From: Oreohelix idahoensis | Taxonomy: Eukaryota > Mollusca > Gastropoda > Stylommatophora > Oreohelicidae | Direction of reading: 5' to 3' | Assembly (NCBI GenBank): GCA_024509875.1 | Contig: JAMPIV010022916.1 | Span: 558,001 to 622,000, forward strand | DNA length: 64,000 nt | Shown here: positions 1-12,565 of the stretch, piece by piece | How the letters are laid out: the number at the start of each line of letters is the position of its first letter | Numbering within the stretch: the first letter of the stretch is position 1 | Made by a program: the position numbers and the translations under genes | Notes under the pieces: generated by a model | The model's input: the letters and a program-made list of their open reading frames with translations, nothing else | Databases searched by the model: none | What the model was told of the DNA's origin: nothing

Positions 1-327
1 CAAGTAGATTTTTTTAATCCTTATTTTTTCCATGCAGGTGTGAAAGAGAGTGTGGAATTGTTTGTTTATTTTGTGTCTTTCATTTAAATTGTTCTTTTTT
101 TCAGGTTGTGCGAACTCGCACTTTATTTTGTTTACGGTGGATTTGATTTGTTGTTTAATAAACTATAAAATGTACACTGGATCAGTTTATCTTTAACTAT
201 ACTGTACTTATACGCGTTGTCTGTATAGTTGTGTCTGTGGAATTTAGTGAAACCTTATCTCCTTTCTGGTAGTCAGAGGTGGTGAGACAGTAGCTGTTAC
301 ATAAGTCACAAGTGGCGAGGGAGAGTC
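1..327 (+). repeat. Possible LTR end with primer-binding site
   Basis: The stretch has the layout of an LTR 3' end: an AATAAA signal at 157-162, a TGTTACA terminus near 295-301, and a TGGCGAGGGAGAGTC string at 313-327 that looks like a tRNA-complementary primer-binding site beginning TGGCGA. The 11-base gap between LTR end and primer site is longer than usual, and no gag coding follows. No second copy is visible in the window, so this is a weak call. Confidence 0.25.
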
Positions 328-844
328 AATCTCGGTTCTCACCCTCGAAGCTTTAAGTCTCATCCTTCCACATTCACTGTATTCTCATCTAAATCTATCT
401 TCTCAGTCTTTCTCATAACTAGGGTCTTGTCTCTGTACTCAGACAGGCTCTTAATTAAAGCCACTTCGTGACATACGGTGGGTACGACAATCACATACGA
501 ACTACACTTTAAAAGACTATCTTTAGTAAGTCAGTGGTTGAAAGTTTGGTAAAGTTAATGTTTTTTAATTTATTGTCCTGAATCTGATTTATTTGGAATC
601 AGGACTGACAATCAAAAGTGAAATCATAGAAATTAATTACATCAATCAATTTACACAATGGGTCTTCTGACCATAATACACATATTATTATATAAGGGTG
701 TAGTTGTATTGTCTAACTGAGGTGACTTCTAGTATACACTGGTTGATTGTTTACTATCATCATCTCTGCATGTTGTTTGTAAGTTTTTATGGACACTGAT
801 GGAATGTTTATATCACTATTCTCAGTCTCTTATTTTTAATATAA
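328..844. other. Unassigned AT-rich DNA
   Basis: No coding frame, inverted repeat or match to another part of the window was seen. Confidence 0.4.
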
Positions 845-2110
845 TGTTAGTTGAGCGATCAGGTACCGAAACATGCACTTATCTTTGTAATATGATGTAG
901 GAATCTTCCTGCACTTCGCTGAACGACAACCTTCAGCTCCCACTTCTTCAAGAATGATGGTGGTTTACAGTTGTCTCCGAAAAAAGCAAGACTGTGGCAT
1001 GAATATATCGGCCCACTGTAGTCTGGCACCAGTTATTGACAGCAACCACAACCCTCTGAAATCAGAAGGATATGCCTCCTTCGTAATCAACAGCCTACAC
1101 TAATATTCAACAACCAGTACAGGCACATTACAAACAAACATGCAAGATCAGCTCTTTACGACAATCCCTTTCACCAGTTTCTTTTGATGTGACCAGGTAT
1201 ACCAGTATTCCTCTCCCCTAATAGTTACAACGCCTCTGCAATTCCAGCAATAATCTGTTGTCCATACAATAGGATAGGTATTATGCTCCTGATGATAATC
1301 ATATATAACTTAGTTGGTCTACACCTCTCTGATAGTTTTCCTCATGCTGATATGCTGGATCAATCTCTAGACTCAGTTTTGAGTCTGCCATAGACTCACT
1401 TACTTACAGTCGTATGTTAGTATTTCACATTCAAATTTTATTTTAAATAAAATGTTAAGAAAATCAATCTTACCACAGATGCAAGGAAATAACACAAGTA
1501 AACGATGACTAGGCAATAGAATATGGCACATTTTCGATCTGCCCTATGTCCAGGCTTTTCCTATGTTAGAAAATTTCTCCGCCTGCTCTCATCGATCTTG
1601 CTTTACACAAAATTTACTTGAAATGGCAGTGAACAGTCCCCGTTTCGTACCAGTATCTACTGCCTTGTCCAATGGGACCATGTTTACATTTATTTTTGAA
1701 TCTATCGTTTCAAATAACAACTCCCAATTTGTTTCCAAGGCAAATATATTTTTAGTTTTAGGTCAACCAATCATACTTCGCCTTCCTTTAAAATCCAACC
1801 AATCAAATATCCCGTACCTTTTAACCTCATTTACCCAAAGTCGTTTTTTCAAAACTTGCCATAAAAAATTATAAGCAGGCATGATCTTTACTTGACAGTC
1901 TGGTCGGATCCACTATAGTATTATGGCTATAATTAGTTAATTAATAGACTATTTGCGTAACTATTACCATATTCTTTGACTATTACCATATTCTTTGTCA
2001 ACAAGTCCTAAGGAACACGAATATACAATTTATATGGGACTAGTTGGCTTGGTTCAGAAATACACAGTTTTTTTTCTATGTTAGTGTTTTTTATTTTTAG
2101 TCTACTACAC
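845..2110 (+). repeat. Old dispersed repeat, copy 1 (LTR-like)
   Basis: This stretch aligns, with many changes, to 35948-37345. Shared blocks include the segment around 1200-1300 (CCAGTATTCCTCTCC, TACGCCTCTGCAATT), the block around 1530-1570, and the segment 1920-2050 (GACTATTTGCGTAAC, CAAGTCCTAAGGAAC). Both copies start at TGTTA. A 19-base unit is duplicated in tandem at about 1971-2008. It may be an old solo LTR; both copies are non-coding. Confidence 0.5.
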
Positions 2111-2756
2111 GTTCAATTCTTTTCCATGTGCTGTCTTCTCTATTTACGTGATAATTACGTCCTTTGAAATAAGAGCTAAGGTTGTTTTTGTGACACGAGT
2201 TGTCTACATGTTCTAACTTTTTCCTCGTATTTTGGGGAAACCCCTAAGGCAAGGCTTGCCCCTGTGCTGGTATTGGCTTTTAGTTTAAAATCAATGCGAA
2301 ACGAATTAGCATTTCATCTATCCTTTCCCCTCCTCGTTCCACAATGCATTTTAGGCAAATATTTTCTTAGAACTAGGAAAAGTGATTATGTCAAGGACGA
2401 ATTTGAAAAATTGGGTACCGTTTTGTTCGGCTATTCGTTAGCAAATAATAATCTGAAGGCGTAGGCGGACGTTACACGTGCGAGCGTTGATCTATGCTCC
2501 TTTATGCTTAGGAGTTGACGAGATCTCTGGCTTTAGGTTCTGCTGATCGTTCTAAAGACTGACTGTCTGTTACCGTCAGGCGCCGGACACTGAATTCTGC
2601 AACTGCGAATGTTGTCCGCTCAGAAACCTAAAAGTCTGAAGACACAAATGTGGCTTCATGAGTTTTCCTGTCATATGGGAACAGCTATCATTCCCATTCA
2701 AACCGCATACACCAGGCATATCAGAATTATCCTCTTTCATTCAATAAGAGGACTAT
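2111..2756. other. Unassigned DNA
   Basis: I see no coding or repeat structure. The 66-codon frame at 2264-2464 has no recognisable domain. Confidence 0.4.
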
Positions 2757-3050
2757 AATGTCATATAATCTAGAGATGGCAGGCAAACTTTCCATGTTAT
2801 ATAAGATATTTATACTTCACTTTCATACAGTCACACATCAGTCATATCAATGTTAAATTCATCTGACTTCCTTTCTTGAGATGGCTATTGTGTCACAGAG
2901 TCTAGCATTTGCAGGCAAACTTCCCTGTTACATATGATATGTATACTTCACTATCACACCGTCACACATCAGGCATATCAACGTAATGTCCTCTGACTTC
3001 ATCTCATAGTCTAGACATGATACGTAAACTTAGACCTATGTAACTTCAGG
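2757..3050. repeat. Degenerate tandem repeat, period about 125 bases
   Basis: Two to two-and-a-half diverged units. Each carries a TCTAGxxATGGCAGGCAAACTT-like block (2770, 2903, 3013) followed by TATACTTCACT and GTCACACATCAGxCATATCAA (2810-2850, 2940-2985). Divergence is high, so the duplication is old. Confidence 0.6.
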
Positions 3051-4223
3051 AGTTAGTTTAGCCAATCTCTGTTCTCAAGAACTGTGTTCTACACTGATAG
3101 TCCGTTCCTTCACACAATGATGAATAGCAATAAAATAAAATACATTAATATTACACAAATAGATAAAGTGAGTGATCGACTGGCCAAGCTATCAGAGCGC
3201 ATTCCTATGTAGCACAACTATATAGTTTTGGGACTGAAACCTGGCTGTGGCACACTCAAATTTACCAGCTGTAAATGGGCACAACTGTGCGCCTGAGGTA
3301 GGGAAGGAAAAGGCAGCGAGGAAGGGAACTGGTCACCCAACCTCGTAAAAGTTGGATATTTCATGGTGAAGCTTCTAACACTTCATTTCCCTATGACAAG
3401 CTCTGCCATGGGACTGCCTTTATCTTTGTAATAGATAAAGCAATTAATATGGTAGATGTTATCTTCTATTGGCTGTGGGGCTAGTTGAGATAAGTTTTTA
3501 TACAAGCAACAATCATTCACATAGCACATGTTTAGATCATATCAAGAATAACAATACATTTATACCAATCAATATTCTACATACATGTTTTGCGAAGTCT
3601 ATACGAACCTGAACAGAGTGAAATCATATACATCACTTGGTTAACACCAAAGAGTTAGTAATCTGGACTTCCTCGCCATGTAGATGCACTCGGCCCACAA
3701 GTTGTGCGTGTAAGTGGCGTTTGCGTCTAAGCTTCTGAGTCTTATTGATGTCTTCTCAGAAGTTCTAGATCGTTCGATGGGTTTTCACCGTTGCTCACGT
3801 CACTGAATTGTGAGGGGTTGGTGTTCTGGCGTAATCACACGTAAATTCTCTCCCCGACTTCTGAGCTAGTAGTGATGCAACCTTGACCTGCGTCTCGCGT
3901 GAGAAAGCTTCCCCGCGTGGTAATTACTGGTTACTACGTAGGCACACATGTGCTGGCCGGATACAATGAAATTTGACAGTGGGGCGTTTTCCGTCAGGTC
4001 CATCAAATAAGATACAATAAAGCAATAGAGGTTTCCAGACTTTAAGACGCCTTGATACTCTCAACAAAGGTATATTCTCTGGCCATATGTTATAACCTGG
4101 GGTTGATGCGTTTGCGATATTTGCGCAGTGACCATTAGTAAGCGCCGTGATGTCTGAGAAAGAGAAACGCTGACTACTATATGTTCTAGATACAAATATT
4201 CATCGTGTCAGCTATTCAATGTA
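3051..4223. other. Unassigned DNA
   Basis: No supported feature was seen on either strand. Confidence 0.4.
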
Positions 4224-4492
4224 TAAAGGTAAAGGTGGATCAATAGCAGTTACTGTCGTAGGTTCGTAGGGGAGTGAAGTGTTATAGACACTTCACTATG
4301 TCAACACAAAGTCCAGCATCGAGAGGCGGGTTAACCAGTTCCCTTCACTGCCGCCTTTTACTTCCATAAATCAAGAGCAAAGTCAAGCATCTACTTACAG
4401 CTCGGTAGACTGAAGCCTGTCGATACCGTCAATCAAACCCGGCACCTTTGCAACGAGAGACCAGCGTTCTAACCACACAGTCAATCGGATGC
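4224..4492 (-). repeat. tRNA-derived SINE, family A
   Basis: The head lies at the right end and reads on the minus strand: a tRNA-like A box (GxGTGGTTAGAACGC type) and a B box (GGGTTTGATT type), as in the other copies. The tail is an AAAGGTAAAGGT run at the left. Copies sit at 9765, 10812, 11036, 21551 and 59944. SINEs are transcribed by RNA polymerase III and moved by a LINE enzyme supplied in trans. Confidence 0.75.
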
Positions 4493-7400
4493 TTACCCAA
4501 TATTAAAACAACAAACAGGCCGCTAATGGTATGGCGTCAAATATTACGGCTCTCAGTGTAGAGCCCTCTACAGCCAGTTGATGTATTACTAGTGCCCTAG
4601 GCGCGAAGCTGACAAAACAAAATCAGTTGAGATCGACGAGGTTAAGTCCCGATTGAGAGACTCCAGCTGCTCGAAGTAACTTTGACTTGTATAAGGAAAA
4701 CGAATACACGGGTCAGGTCAACGACGCCCTACCCGGGTCAAAGTAGAGATGTCACGACTTCGCAGGGTTACAACAGGCAAACTACTACCCTCTGATTTTC
4801 TGCACTGATGTGTAGAAGTAGCAATCTGCTATGGTTTACGCTGTAATATTGATTTAGGCAAGAAGCTGTCGTAAATGCTGTGGTAATGGGTAATTGGGCG
4901 GTAGCTGCAATAGCTGCTGTGGTGGTAGATAAATTGCAGGAAGCAGGTACAGGGAATGTCCGATTGCCCCTGAAAATAAACACGTAATCAATAACATATT
5001 AATAACCTGTATCGGACATATCTTTCTTTGTATTCACTCACACTCGAAACTGAAACAAACTCTCAGGTATTAGGCTCCCAAGTAAAGTCCCGAACACTTT
5101 TCGATTAAAGTCGCTTGCCCCGCATTTGCGTGGCTGGCTTATCGTGACGCGACCGAGCTAATTATTCCACACACACACACACAGTTTACGAACAAGATAG
5201 TAATGTTTGGGAAAAAATTAAGCTAATACACACATTTACAGGTAACATAAAGTTGCCCGATTGATAAGTATTCAAGTAAGTAATAGAACCAAATTAGTTA
5301 TAAAAATAGCAATGCTATTATCCTCAGTATTTACAAAATTGCAATACTCTTTACAGTAATTACTATACACAGACCAAGTAAAAAATTATATTAACATTTA
5401 CCGCCTCGGCAGTCACTAAAGTAATATTATACACACATTCACACCTTCCTTCTTACGAAAAACCCTATACATTAACACCTTAGTGATTTTGAATGATGGC
5501 GCATTTAATAAAATTCAGAGTTTCCCTGTCACGGAAGAAAATTTATCTTAACGAAAAATATATAGATATAATTAAGATGAAACAAAGTAACGAGGGATCT
5601 CTATTCTATGTAATTAAGTTAAAACACCTGGCGGCCTAAACTAGCGCATTAAACAAGTAAGTGTGCTTACCGAATAAAGAATATTCCTAAACACAATAAA
5701 ACTTTTATTTGCTCTGGCACAGAATATCACTTTGTAAGGTAGCAGAATTCTCTAGAGACAATGGCATGGAGTGTTAGAGACGCCTAGCTTATATAGTTAG
5801 ATAAAGTCTGCAGGACTTCAGGCATGGGGTTGCACGTGCATTGAGGGCAGCGCAACCAAGGTGTAACGACATTGGGGAATTGTCTCCCTGGCTTCTCTTG
5901 ATAAAAGAAAGTTGCGACATTCAGACGGTCATTCGAACGGCCAGAGTTCGCGATTCTAGACGCGCTCGGACACATGAAAGGAGACGGACGCTTTCCTGTG
6001 TGTCCAGTTTCTCTGTGAATCAAAGAATCAGGGAACTTTGCCGTCACCCACAAGAAAGGAGACTGAAAGATCTTTAGCTCGGTGCCGATGCACACGAGCA
6101 AAGGGGTGGAATTTGGCCTGTCCAACGTAAGAGTGACAAGATGAAGTCCAGAAATAGAGCTGTAGGAGCTATTACATAGAAAACAATGGGGGGTGATATG
6201 TGACAAAGTACATTGATACAGCGATAAAATTATTAATTATAAGTATAAAAGTTAAAATAATATGAGTAGAAATAGAAATAGTAAAGTTGTAACGCGTATT
6301 CTTTCCCCGTGCCAGTCATCGCATTGAGATAAGAACGTAGTGTGAAACCTTATTGCCGCGCTAGTGCTATTGGACTTTATAACTCTCCCGTCAAGGGTTA
6401 ACGGTAAAAATTTTGAAAAACAACAAGCTTAGTTGTTCCATGAAAGATAGTAAGAATAAAACAGGGGAGGCATAAACGAACGCATAAAAGTGAGAGAGAG
6501 AGCGCGAAAACATGCCACAAATTGTCAAGCGTTAGATTCTTGGACTAGCTATCCAAGACGACAGTACGAGACGATACAGTGGCAGGTGTTCGGTAACGTG
6601 TCGCAAGCTTTGTAGAATTTAAAAATACCCCGCAAAACCCAATACTTTTTCGGACTATAGGCACGCTGAGAAAATATATAAACACACAGACAGCGCTTTC
6701 GCTGCAAAAAAGTCCATTTTATAACGTAACAGACTAGTAGTTTCAGTTTTGGAAAACGCGGGAGAGGAGAAAAGATGGCGTAATTTATATGATAGTGGAA
6801 ATTGAAACTAACACTGGAAAAAATATGGACTTCTTTATTAATGGGTTTAGGATCATAAAACCTAGTTAGTTTGATGGCTTATCTTCTCCTGATAAATACT
6901 ATGTTTAAAAATACAAAATTCCCCAGTAGATAAGAACGTTATTGACAAAAGACTGTATTTGTTAGTGCAGACACACGGACAGACTGGCGGTTTTGCAGTC
7001 ATTTTGCATTCACTAACGATTACAAATTTGAACGCGTTGTTGGAAATGAGACAAGCAAGCATGTATTCTGTTGGAGGAGGGGTAGACAAGGGGAGAGAAA
7101 TTATGGGATGGCTTAACACTAAAAATATATTTTAGCAGTAGAAATCTAAGAATGAATGAGGAAAAAACTTGTTAGGTCCAAAAATCAAGTCTGTTTTTGC
7201 TTTTATTTTCAAATTCAAAAGTAGTCGTTCGCTCATTGGCGAACGCCTTTTATAATATTGAAAACATTCAAAGTCTCGACGCCATTTGTATAATACAGTC
7301 CCTCGAACAGGACGTTTGAAATTCTGGGAAGTGTAACTTGCCTTATTGAATTAAATATATAAAGTAAACCAAAACGGCATCACAGTCCAGCCAGCAGGAC

Positions 7401-7865
7401 ATCTGAAGTCTGCTAATCAACGTACCTGTGTTTATTCATTGAATTTATGGTAAGGCAGAAATTATTCATATATATTTTGTTTAAAAATGTGAGTGAGAGA
7501 TACTGCCATTACGACTGTAAGTAATTAGGTCCCTAGCTGATATATGCAGGGCCTAGAGGTAGAGTTATGCTAGAACACATTGCCAGTTTAGTAAAATGCA
7601 CATGTTTTGTGAAATAAAAATGTTTTCTTAGGTGGCCATAGGGACACAGCTCACCTATTCTATTGTATGGAAGAAAAGAAATATTAATATTATTATTGCA
7701 GATGTAGGGCCGCCTTGAGAGGAGAGACATGTGAACAACACTGGTACACTTTGTAATGGATGCGCTGGGTTGGTCAATTAGATATGACCCAGATCTTTAT
7801 TTCTCATGTATTATAATTTGTAGAAATAACAGTTTAAGTATGATATCAACAAGGAGGCATTTTTT
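4493..7865. other. Long unassigned interval
   Basis: Only simple items are visible: a short AC run at 5167-5182 and a perfect 7-bp stem hairpin at 7226-7245 (CGTTCGC, loop TCATTG, GCGAACG). The largest frame, 140 codons on the minus strand at 5784-6206, overlaps another frame on the plus strand and shows no motif I recognise. Confidence 0.4.
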
Positions 7866-8111
7866 CATTGTTACAGGGTTTTTATCTGGCACTAGCCCGG
7901 TGCCAGATGTCCGTGAAAAGCAGTTGAGAAGTCTTTTCATTTCCAGTAGTGACAGGGGTCTACAGAGTCCACCCTGTTACTTTTGGGCCAGTATCAAAGT
8001 GATCGTTTTACAGCAAGAATACGGACAGTTCAAGTTGTGCCAGAAAAGTATAATATCTGGCACCCGACTTTTCATCAGCATCAAAGGCTAGTGCACCCCT
8101 GTGTAACATAA
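7866..8111. repeat. Possible small non-autonomous element with hairpin
   Basis: The ends are roughly inverted: TTGTTACAGGG at the left, CCCCTGTGTAACATAA at the right. A perfect 9-bp stem with a 7-base loop (ATCTGGCAC / GTGCCAGAT) lies at 7884-7908, and ATCTGGCAC recurs at 8055. No clear target duplication was found. The 111-codon frame across it looks incidental. Confidence 0.3.
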
Positions 8112-8419
8112 TAAAAATATTCCCCAAAGAATAAAACATTAGCAGTTGTGTATTAAAGAATTGGGGATGATTAAAGAATCCCAAACAGCCATCCAGTGTT
8201 AGAATCCAGTAATATTAACAATTTAGTAACACTAATAGTATATTTTAACAGTATATGTTTAAACAAACTGTCCCTTTGGGTTGAAAAGTTGCTTTTATGT
8301 ATATACCTTGAGTTCTTTTAATTTTGAAAGTCCTGACCAGAAGAATACTAGGTTCAGGACCAATAAAATTGTATAGAAAATATTTACACATCAAAATTTA
8401 ACCCATGTGTTAGTTCATT

Positions 8420-8692
8420 TGATCATAGACTTTACTAGTTGTTTATACTTGTATGTGTGTGTGTTAGTGTCAAAGTACCATCACATCACACTTGCATAAC
8501 CCTAGACATTAGACGTAGCTATCATACATACTAGTCAAGAATAGGTCTGATTGAAGTCATAAGGTGGTAGCAGAAAGGTACCCTGATAACTCAACCCAAA
8601 ATTTGTTATAATCAGGGACCTTCACAGCTGACCTCATTCAGTACAATAGTAATAAAGAACAACAACATTGCATAACATCAAAAACCCCCACA
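8420..8692 (+). repeat. Old LTR fragment related to the 27-36 kb element
   Basis: The reverse complement of the 27353 LTR aligns here: CCCTAGACATT near 8501, GGTGGTAGCAGAAAGG near 8563, CCTTCACAGCTGACCTCAT near 8619, and an end of ACATCAAAAACCCCCACA against the LTR's CCATCAAACCCACTACA. The copy is heavily diverged and opposite in orientation to the full element. It marks earlier activity of the family in this genome. Confidence 0.6.
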
Positions 8693-8989
8693 TGATAAAA
8701 TAGAGAATAAGACAAAGGTGGACCACTCAGCTAAAGTGACAGCGATTCACTTTCAATTTACGACAATCACTAATTAACTGGTGGTGATAGTACTAATAGT
8801 GATACAAATTGTAGTTGTAATAGGAGATACATCAGCAATATTAGCAGCAGCAGCAGTGGTAGTCGCGATCATAATAACATTTGCCATGAGTTATGGAAGA
8901 TTTATTAGCTACAGCAGTCACGGTACAATTAATTGTAATTAGTAGTTGCAGAGACGATATAGTGTGGCATAGAAACCCAACCCCTGCAG

Positions 8990-9204
8990 ACCCCAGTGGA
9001 ACAGTTCCAGTTAAGATAGTCTGGCCATGGCTGCAGAATGGGAGATGACCGGCAACCACGATAAGTATGGGAAATCAAGAGCCAGGGATCCAGACTTACG
9101 TGACAACCCAGAATTTGCTGGGAGGACAATATCAGACAATCTCTTATGCCCGAGGACTGGAATGGAACCAGGCCAAAATGAATACAACTGATTGGATATT
9201 ATGG

Positions 9205-9247
<43 letters not shown>

Positions 9248-9311
9248 TCTTTCTTTCTGGTCAACCTCTGCATCACAAGGCAGAAGAGGAACGAGTAAGT
9301 AAAGTATGTAA
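8990..9311 (+). pseudogene. LINE ORF2 C-terminal remnant with AAGT tail
   Basis: Broken frames encode the C-terminus of a LINE reverse transcriptase: SGHGCRMGDDR, then CWEDNIRQSLM, then DWNGTRP. The same peptide series appears inverted at 18416-18683. The element ends in an AGTAAGTAAAGTA tail near 9293-9310, the tail type also found on the 57533-59718 LINE. A CT microsatellite (9204-9257) interrupts it. It carries stops and is dead. Confidence 0.65.
9204..9257. repeat. CT microsatellite
   Basis: An uninterrupted CT run with a single A interruption, ending in TTTCTTTC, lies inside the LINE remnant. Confidence 0.95.
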
Positions 9312-9319
9312 GTGGTTGC

Positions 9320-9764
9320 AGCAGTAGTGAGTACCTACATCACGTTCAAGGATTATATACGTTTGCGATTATTTCCTTCATAAACTCTGATTTAAGTTAA
9401 AATGGACATAAATTTTGCCCACACGTCTGAAAACTGGGAAATTACATAAATATAAACTGGTGAATTATGTTCTTTAAATACGAAGCGCGTTAAACTGGGT
9501 TCGTTAAATCGATGATTCATTGTAGTGGGTTTCAATCAGGCCCAACGAGAGGAGGAAAAGCAGGGCCTTAAGTTTAGCCAAGAATGTATAATCCACCATA
9601 CCTTCCTTTACATTACAATATTTGTACCCCTCTTCCCAAACAATAAGAATCCCTCTCAAAATGAAATGGCCCGGGCCTCATCTGAGCTCTCGGACGGCCT
9701 GACTATATTTACAGGTAAATGTAGCCTATAGCAGATACAGCTGCAGGGGACTGAAGTGAAAGAA
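9320..9764. other. Unassigned DNA
   Basis: Nothing recognisable was seen. Confidence 0.4.
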
Positions 9765-9965
9765 GCTTCATTATACGAGGTCAAGCTTTATCAGGTTGTG
9801 TGACCTGTTCCCTTCTTCGTAGCCTTTGTCTTATCTAACTCGTGGACAGAGGTACCATTTTACACGTGCGTAGGACGCATCGTGACGCTACCAGATTTCG
9901 AATCAGGAAATCGTTAACTTTGCCTCGGGGGCTAGCACTCTAACCACTCTGCCAATCGGACTCTC
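9765..9965 (-). repeat. tRNA-derived SINE, family A
   Basis: The right end is the reverse complement of a tRNA-like head (TCCGATTGGCAGAGTGGTTA, then GATTCGAAATC), followed leftward by the family body. The tail is truncated. Confidence 0.7.
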
Positions 9966-10811
9966 TGACTATGACTAATCAAGATTAAACATGGTTCTAG
10001 GCGGTAAACCAACTTTGACCTTTGACTTAGTACAAACAAAGCTGCTGACGCCCAACCCTTTCTGTCGCGTACCATAATACAATTTAATGCGTACATGTTA
10101 CCGTAATTACCAGAATAACAAACCGTAAAAAGCTATTAACATTTCTTGCGGATTCTTGTAGGAATCTTACGAGTTGTACTGCAGATAACGTTTTCACTCA
10201 CATACGCTGTTCTGCCGAGTTCATGTAGTTACTCCCACCATTTCTTCCTTGTCTTACTGGCTGGCAGTATCCGGAGCAAATTAGAGAAGGGAACGTGGTA
10301 GTCGGAATAGAGCCTTTCATCAGAGCCCAATAAACATTTCGATTGTAATTTTTTAACCGGTTGCTTCCCTTGATCACCTTCAAATTATCTCCCCTTGCCT
10401 CCAGGAAAATGGACGGAAGTCGGCAAACACGAGAGCTCTGCAACGTAGTTTGGCTAATACCATGTGACTGACGCTGAATTCCAGCCCCTGGGTGTTCAGA
10501 CTGTATCCTGCTAGGATATGGCGCCCACTTGCCCAAGACTTACTTATGCTCTTTCCTAAAAGTGGTTGCTGTTCTGTTAAACGGATATTTATGCCTCAAA
10601 GGGAGCCTAGCACTTTAGGAACCTTGAGACACATTTAGCGTGGTCCTTTAGAAAACGTGAGTGTCGTTTTTTGTTTTTCCTTTTCGTTTGTCTTTTTTTT
10701 TTTTTTTAAGAGGAAACACTCTGCAAGTGTACCGGGGATTCGAACGAACTAACGTTTGCTTTGCTTTAAATTTAATTAAGCTTCCGGGCCACAGCACTCA
10801 TAAGCTAGAAA
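9966..10811. other. Unassigned DNA
   Basis: Apart from a T run at 10691-10707, nothing is recognisable. A 112-codon minus frame (10198-10536) has no known motif. Confidence 0.4.
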
Positions 10812-11035
10812 AATGGTAGTCATATAGAAGATCCTGCTGTAGGGCAGTGAAATGTTTGACTTAACTTTACTAGGTCCACCAGCTGTATGAGATGGGGTTA
10901 CCACTTCACTTCCTTGCAGCCTTTGCCGTCCCCATTTCAAGAGAAGAGTGAGGTGCTCATTTACATCTGGGTAGACTGGAGCGTGACGCTGCCAGAATTC
11001 GATCACGTGACCTTACCAATCTGCCAATCGGATGC
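10812..11035 (-). repeat. tRNA-derived SINE, family A
   Basis: The copy ends at GCCAATCGGATGC. Its body matches the other copies (AGGGCAGTGAA, CTGGGTAGACTGGAGCGTGA). It abuts the next copy directly, in the same orientation. Confidence 0.75.
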
Positions 11036-11255
11036 AAAAGGTAGTCCCATAGCAGATATTGCTGTAGGGCAGTGAAGTGTTAGAGACTTCACTTTACTAG
11101 GTCCAGCTTCGAGAGGTAAGGTGACCATTTCCCTTCTTCACTGCCTTTGCCTTACTTAACTCTAGAGCAGAGTCAGGTACCTACTTACAACTGGGTAGAT
11201 TGTAGCGCAATGCCAACCTGTTTCGAACGCCGCACCTTTGATAAGCTACATAGAC
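11036..11255 (-). repeat. tRNA-derived SINE, family A, head truncated
   Basis: The copy starts with AAAGGTAGTCCCATAGCAGA and continues through AGAGACTTCACTTTACTAGG and the TGGGTAGATTG block. The tRNA-like head is lost after CACCTTTGATAAGC. It forms a head-to-tail pair with 10812-11035. Confidence 0.75.
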
Positions 11256-11464
11256 AAAATGGTACACTTCTTATGAAACACACAGCGACACTTTGTTTTG
11301 TGATTATACTTTCTTTTTTTTTTTTTTTTTTTCATGTTTTTTTTTTTTTCAGGAGACTTTGCCTCGTGTTGGCGAGGCGCACGTCTTTCAACCTAGACAT
11401 AAGGTCCATCGATTGCATTAAGATATAGGTCAAAATATCTCTATAGTTCCTTGGAGTCCTTGAG

Positions 11465-11700
11465 GAGACAAAGAAAGAACAGGACCCTCTTCGTTAAGAG
11501 GCTGTAAGAGGCGACTAATCTGAGGTTATGCATGTGACTGACAACATCGTCATGCAATACAAATTGCTACATAAACTACTGCAGCAAAAGCACATGAATA
11601 CTTCAGTGTATACCTGCAAGAAGCCAGTTACAGTCTTGGCTCCATGCTTCAGTGGAAGCGACAAGAAACAATAATGTTTGATTATGTTATCCTAATATAA
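11465..11700 (+). repeat. Dispersed repeat G
   Basis: This copy carries the family blocks AAGAAAGAACAGGACC, GAGGCGACTAATCTGAGGTT, AATTGCTACATAAACTACTG, CCTGCAAGAAGCCAGT and TGGCTCCATGCTTC. Other copies lie near 13607, 18115, 20510, 45948, 54453 and 56366, plus one on the minus strand near 26290-26420. The class is unknown. Several copies end in GAT repeats, as LINE or SINE tails often do. Confidence 0.6.
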
Positions 11701-12180
11701 CATACCTTGAGAATCTAGTCACCCTTGTTACCGATACCAAAAAAAAAAGAAGGGGGGGGGGGGGATATTAATACTGTAACCTACCAAGCATGTCGTACGA
11801 AGCGTCTAAAGAGGAAAGGGTAGGAGAAATGTTACCCTATCCTGTAGAACATTTTAAGCCACAAAAAACGTCAGCAGACCGAAGAACACATAGAAAGGAG
11901 ACCGTAAGACAAAAATTAATAATGGAAAACAAATAGGTATGGTGCAGGTACTCGTAAGACAAAGACGTAGGAAGCTAGTCAACTGAAAAACTGTAGAAGT
12001 GATAGACTTACCGGGGACTCGAACCTAAGACAATCCGAACGGCACCACCGCCTAGCTACGGGAGTGAATCGTGACTAACTCCAGTGGCAAATAGTCACCA
12101 CAAACATATTGCTTTGTGGATAGTGCACATTAGAATGACAGCCCAACATAACTACGGAATTTCGGACCGAGGAACGACTC
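11701..12180. other. Unassigned DNA
   Basis: A poly-A/poly-G junction lies near 11739-11764. No coding or clear repeat match was seen. Confidence 0.4.
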
Positions 12181-12565
12181 AGATTAACTATAGGCAGAAG
12201 TGAAAATGACGAGGAAGACATAGATAGCGTTCTGCTGATAGGGGGTGTCCACATATGACGTTACACAGTGAGGGGAAGGGGGTAAACATTTTGTGACGTT
12301 GTGTGGTGATAGGGGAGGGGGTTGGGAAAATGTGACGTCACACAAAAATAAAAGAGTCATACTCGCTTCTTACATAAATTATGTTTCTACTTTTATCTGC
12401 AACAGTTAACTTTTATCCACAATAGTCAACGTTTGTCTGCAATAGAACCATACAAGTGACAGAAGAGCCAGGCATGTGAGGAAGACGCTGGAGATGGCTA
12501 GGGCACAACACTGGGCAAATCTGCTGATAGATTTATAAGGAATCTCCAGGGTAAGAGAGGCACAT
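12181..12565 (+). pseudogene. LINE ORF2 C-terminal remnant, left half
   Basis: The sequence around 12478-12560 reads as decayed LINE C-terminus (RKRWRWLGHN, then QGKRG). The frame resumes after the solo LTR at 12566-14951 with RPENTRRRELEADVKGMKKM. A G-rich TGTGACGT repeat lies at 12250-12345 and a related one at 15050-15160. Confidence 0.65.

Noticed and set aside
1563..1874. 103-codon plus frame
   Set aside because: It lies in dispersed repeat copy 1. The matching part of copy 2 (36720-37040) has no such frame.
5784..6206. 140-codon minus frame
   Set aside because: No recognisable motif, and an overlapping 78-codon frame lies on the other strand. It could be an exon, but nothing supports that.
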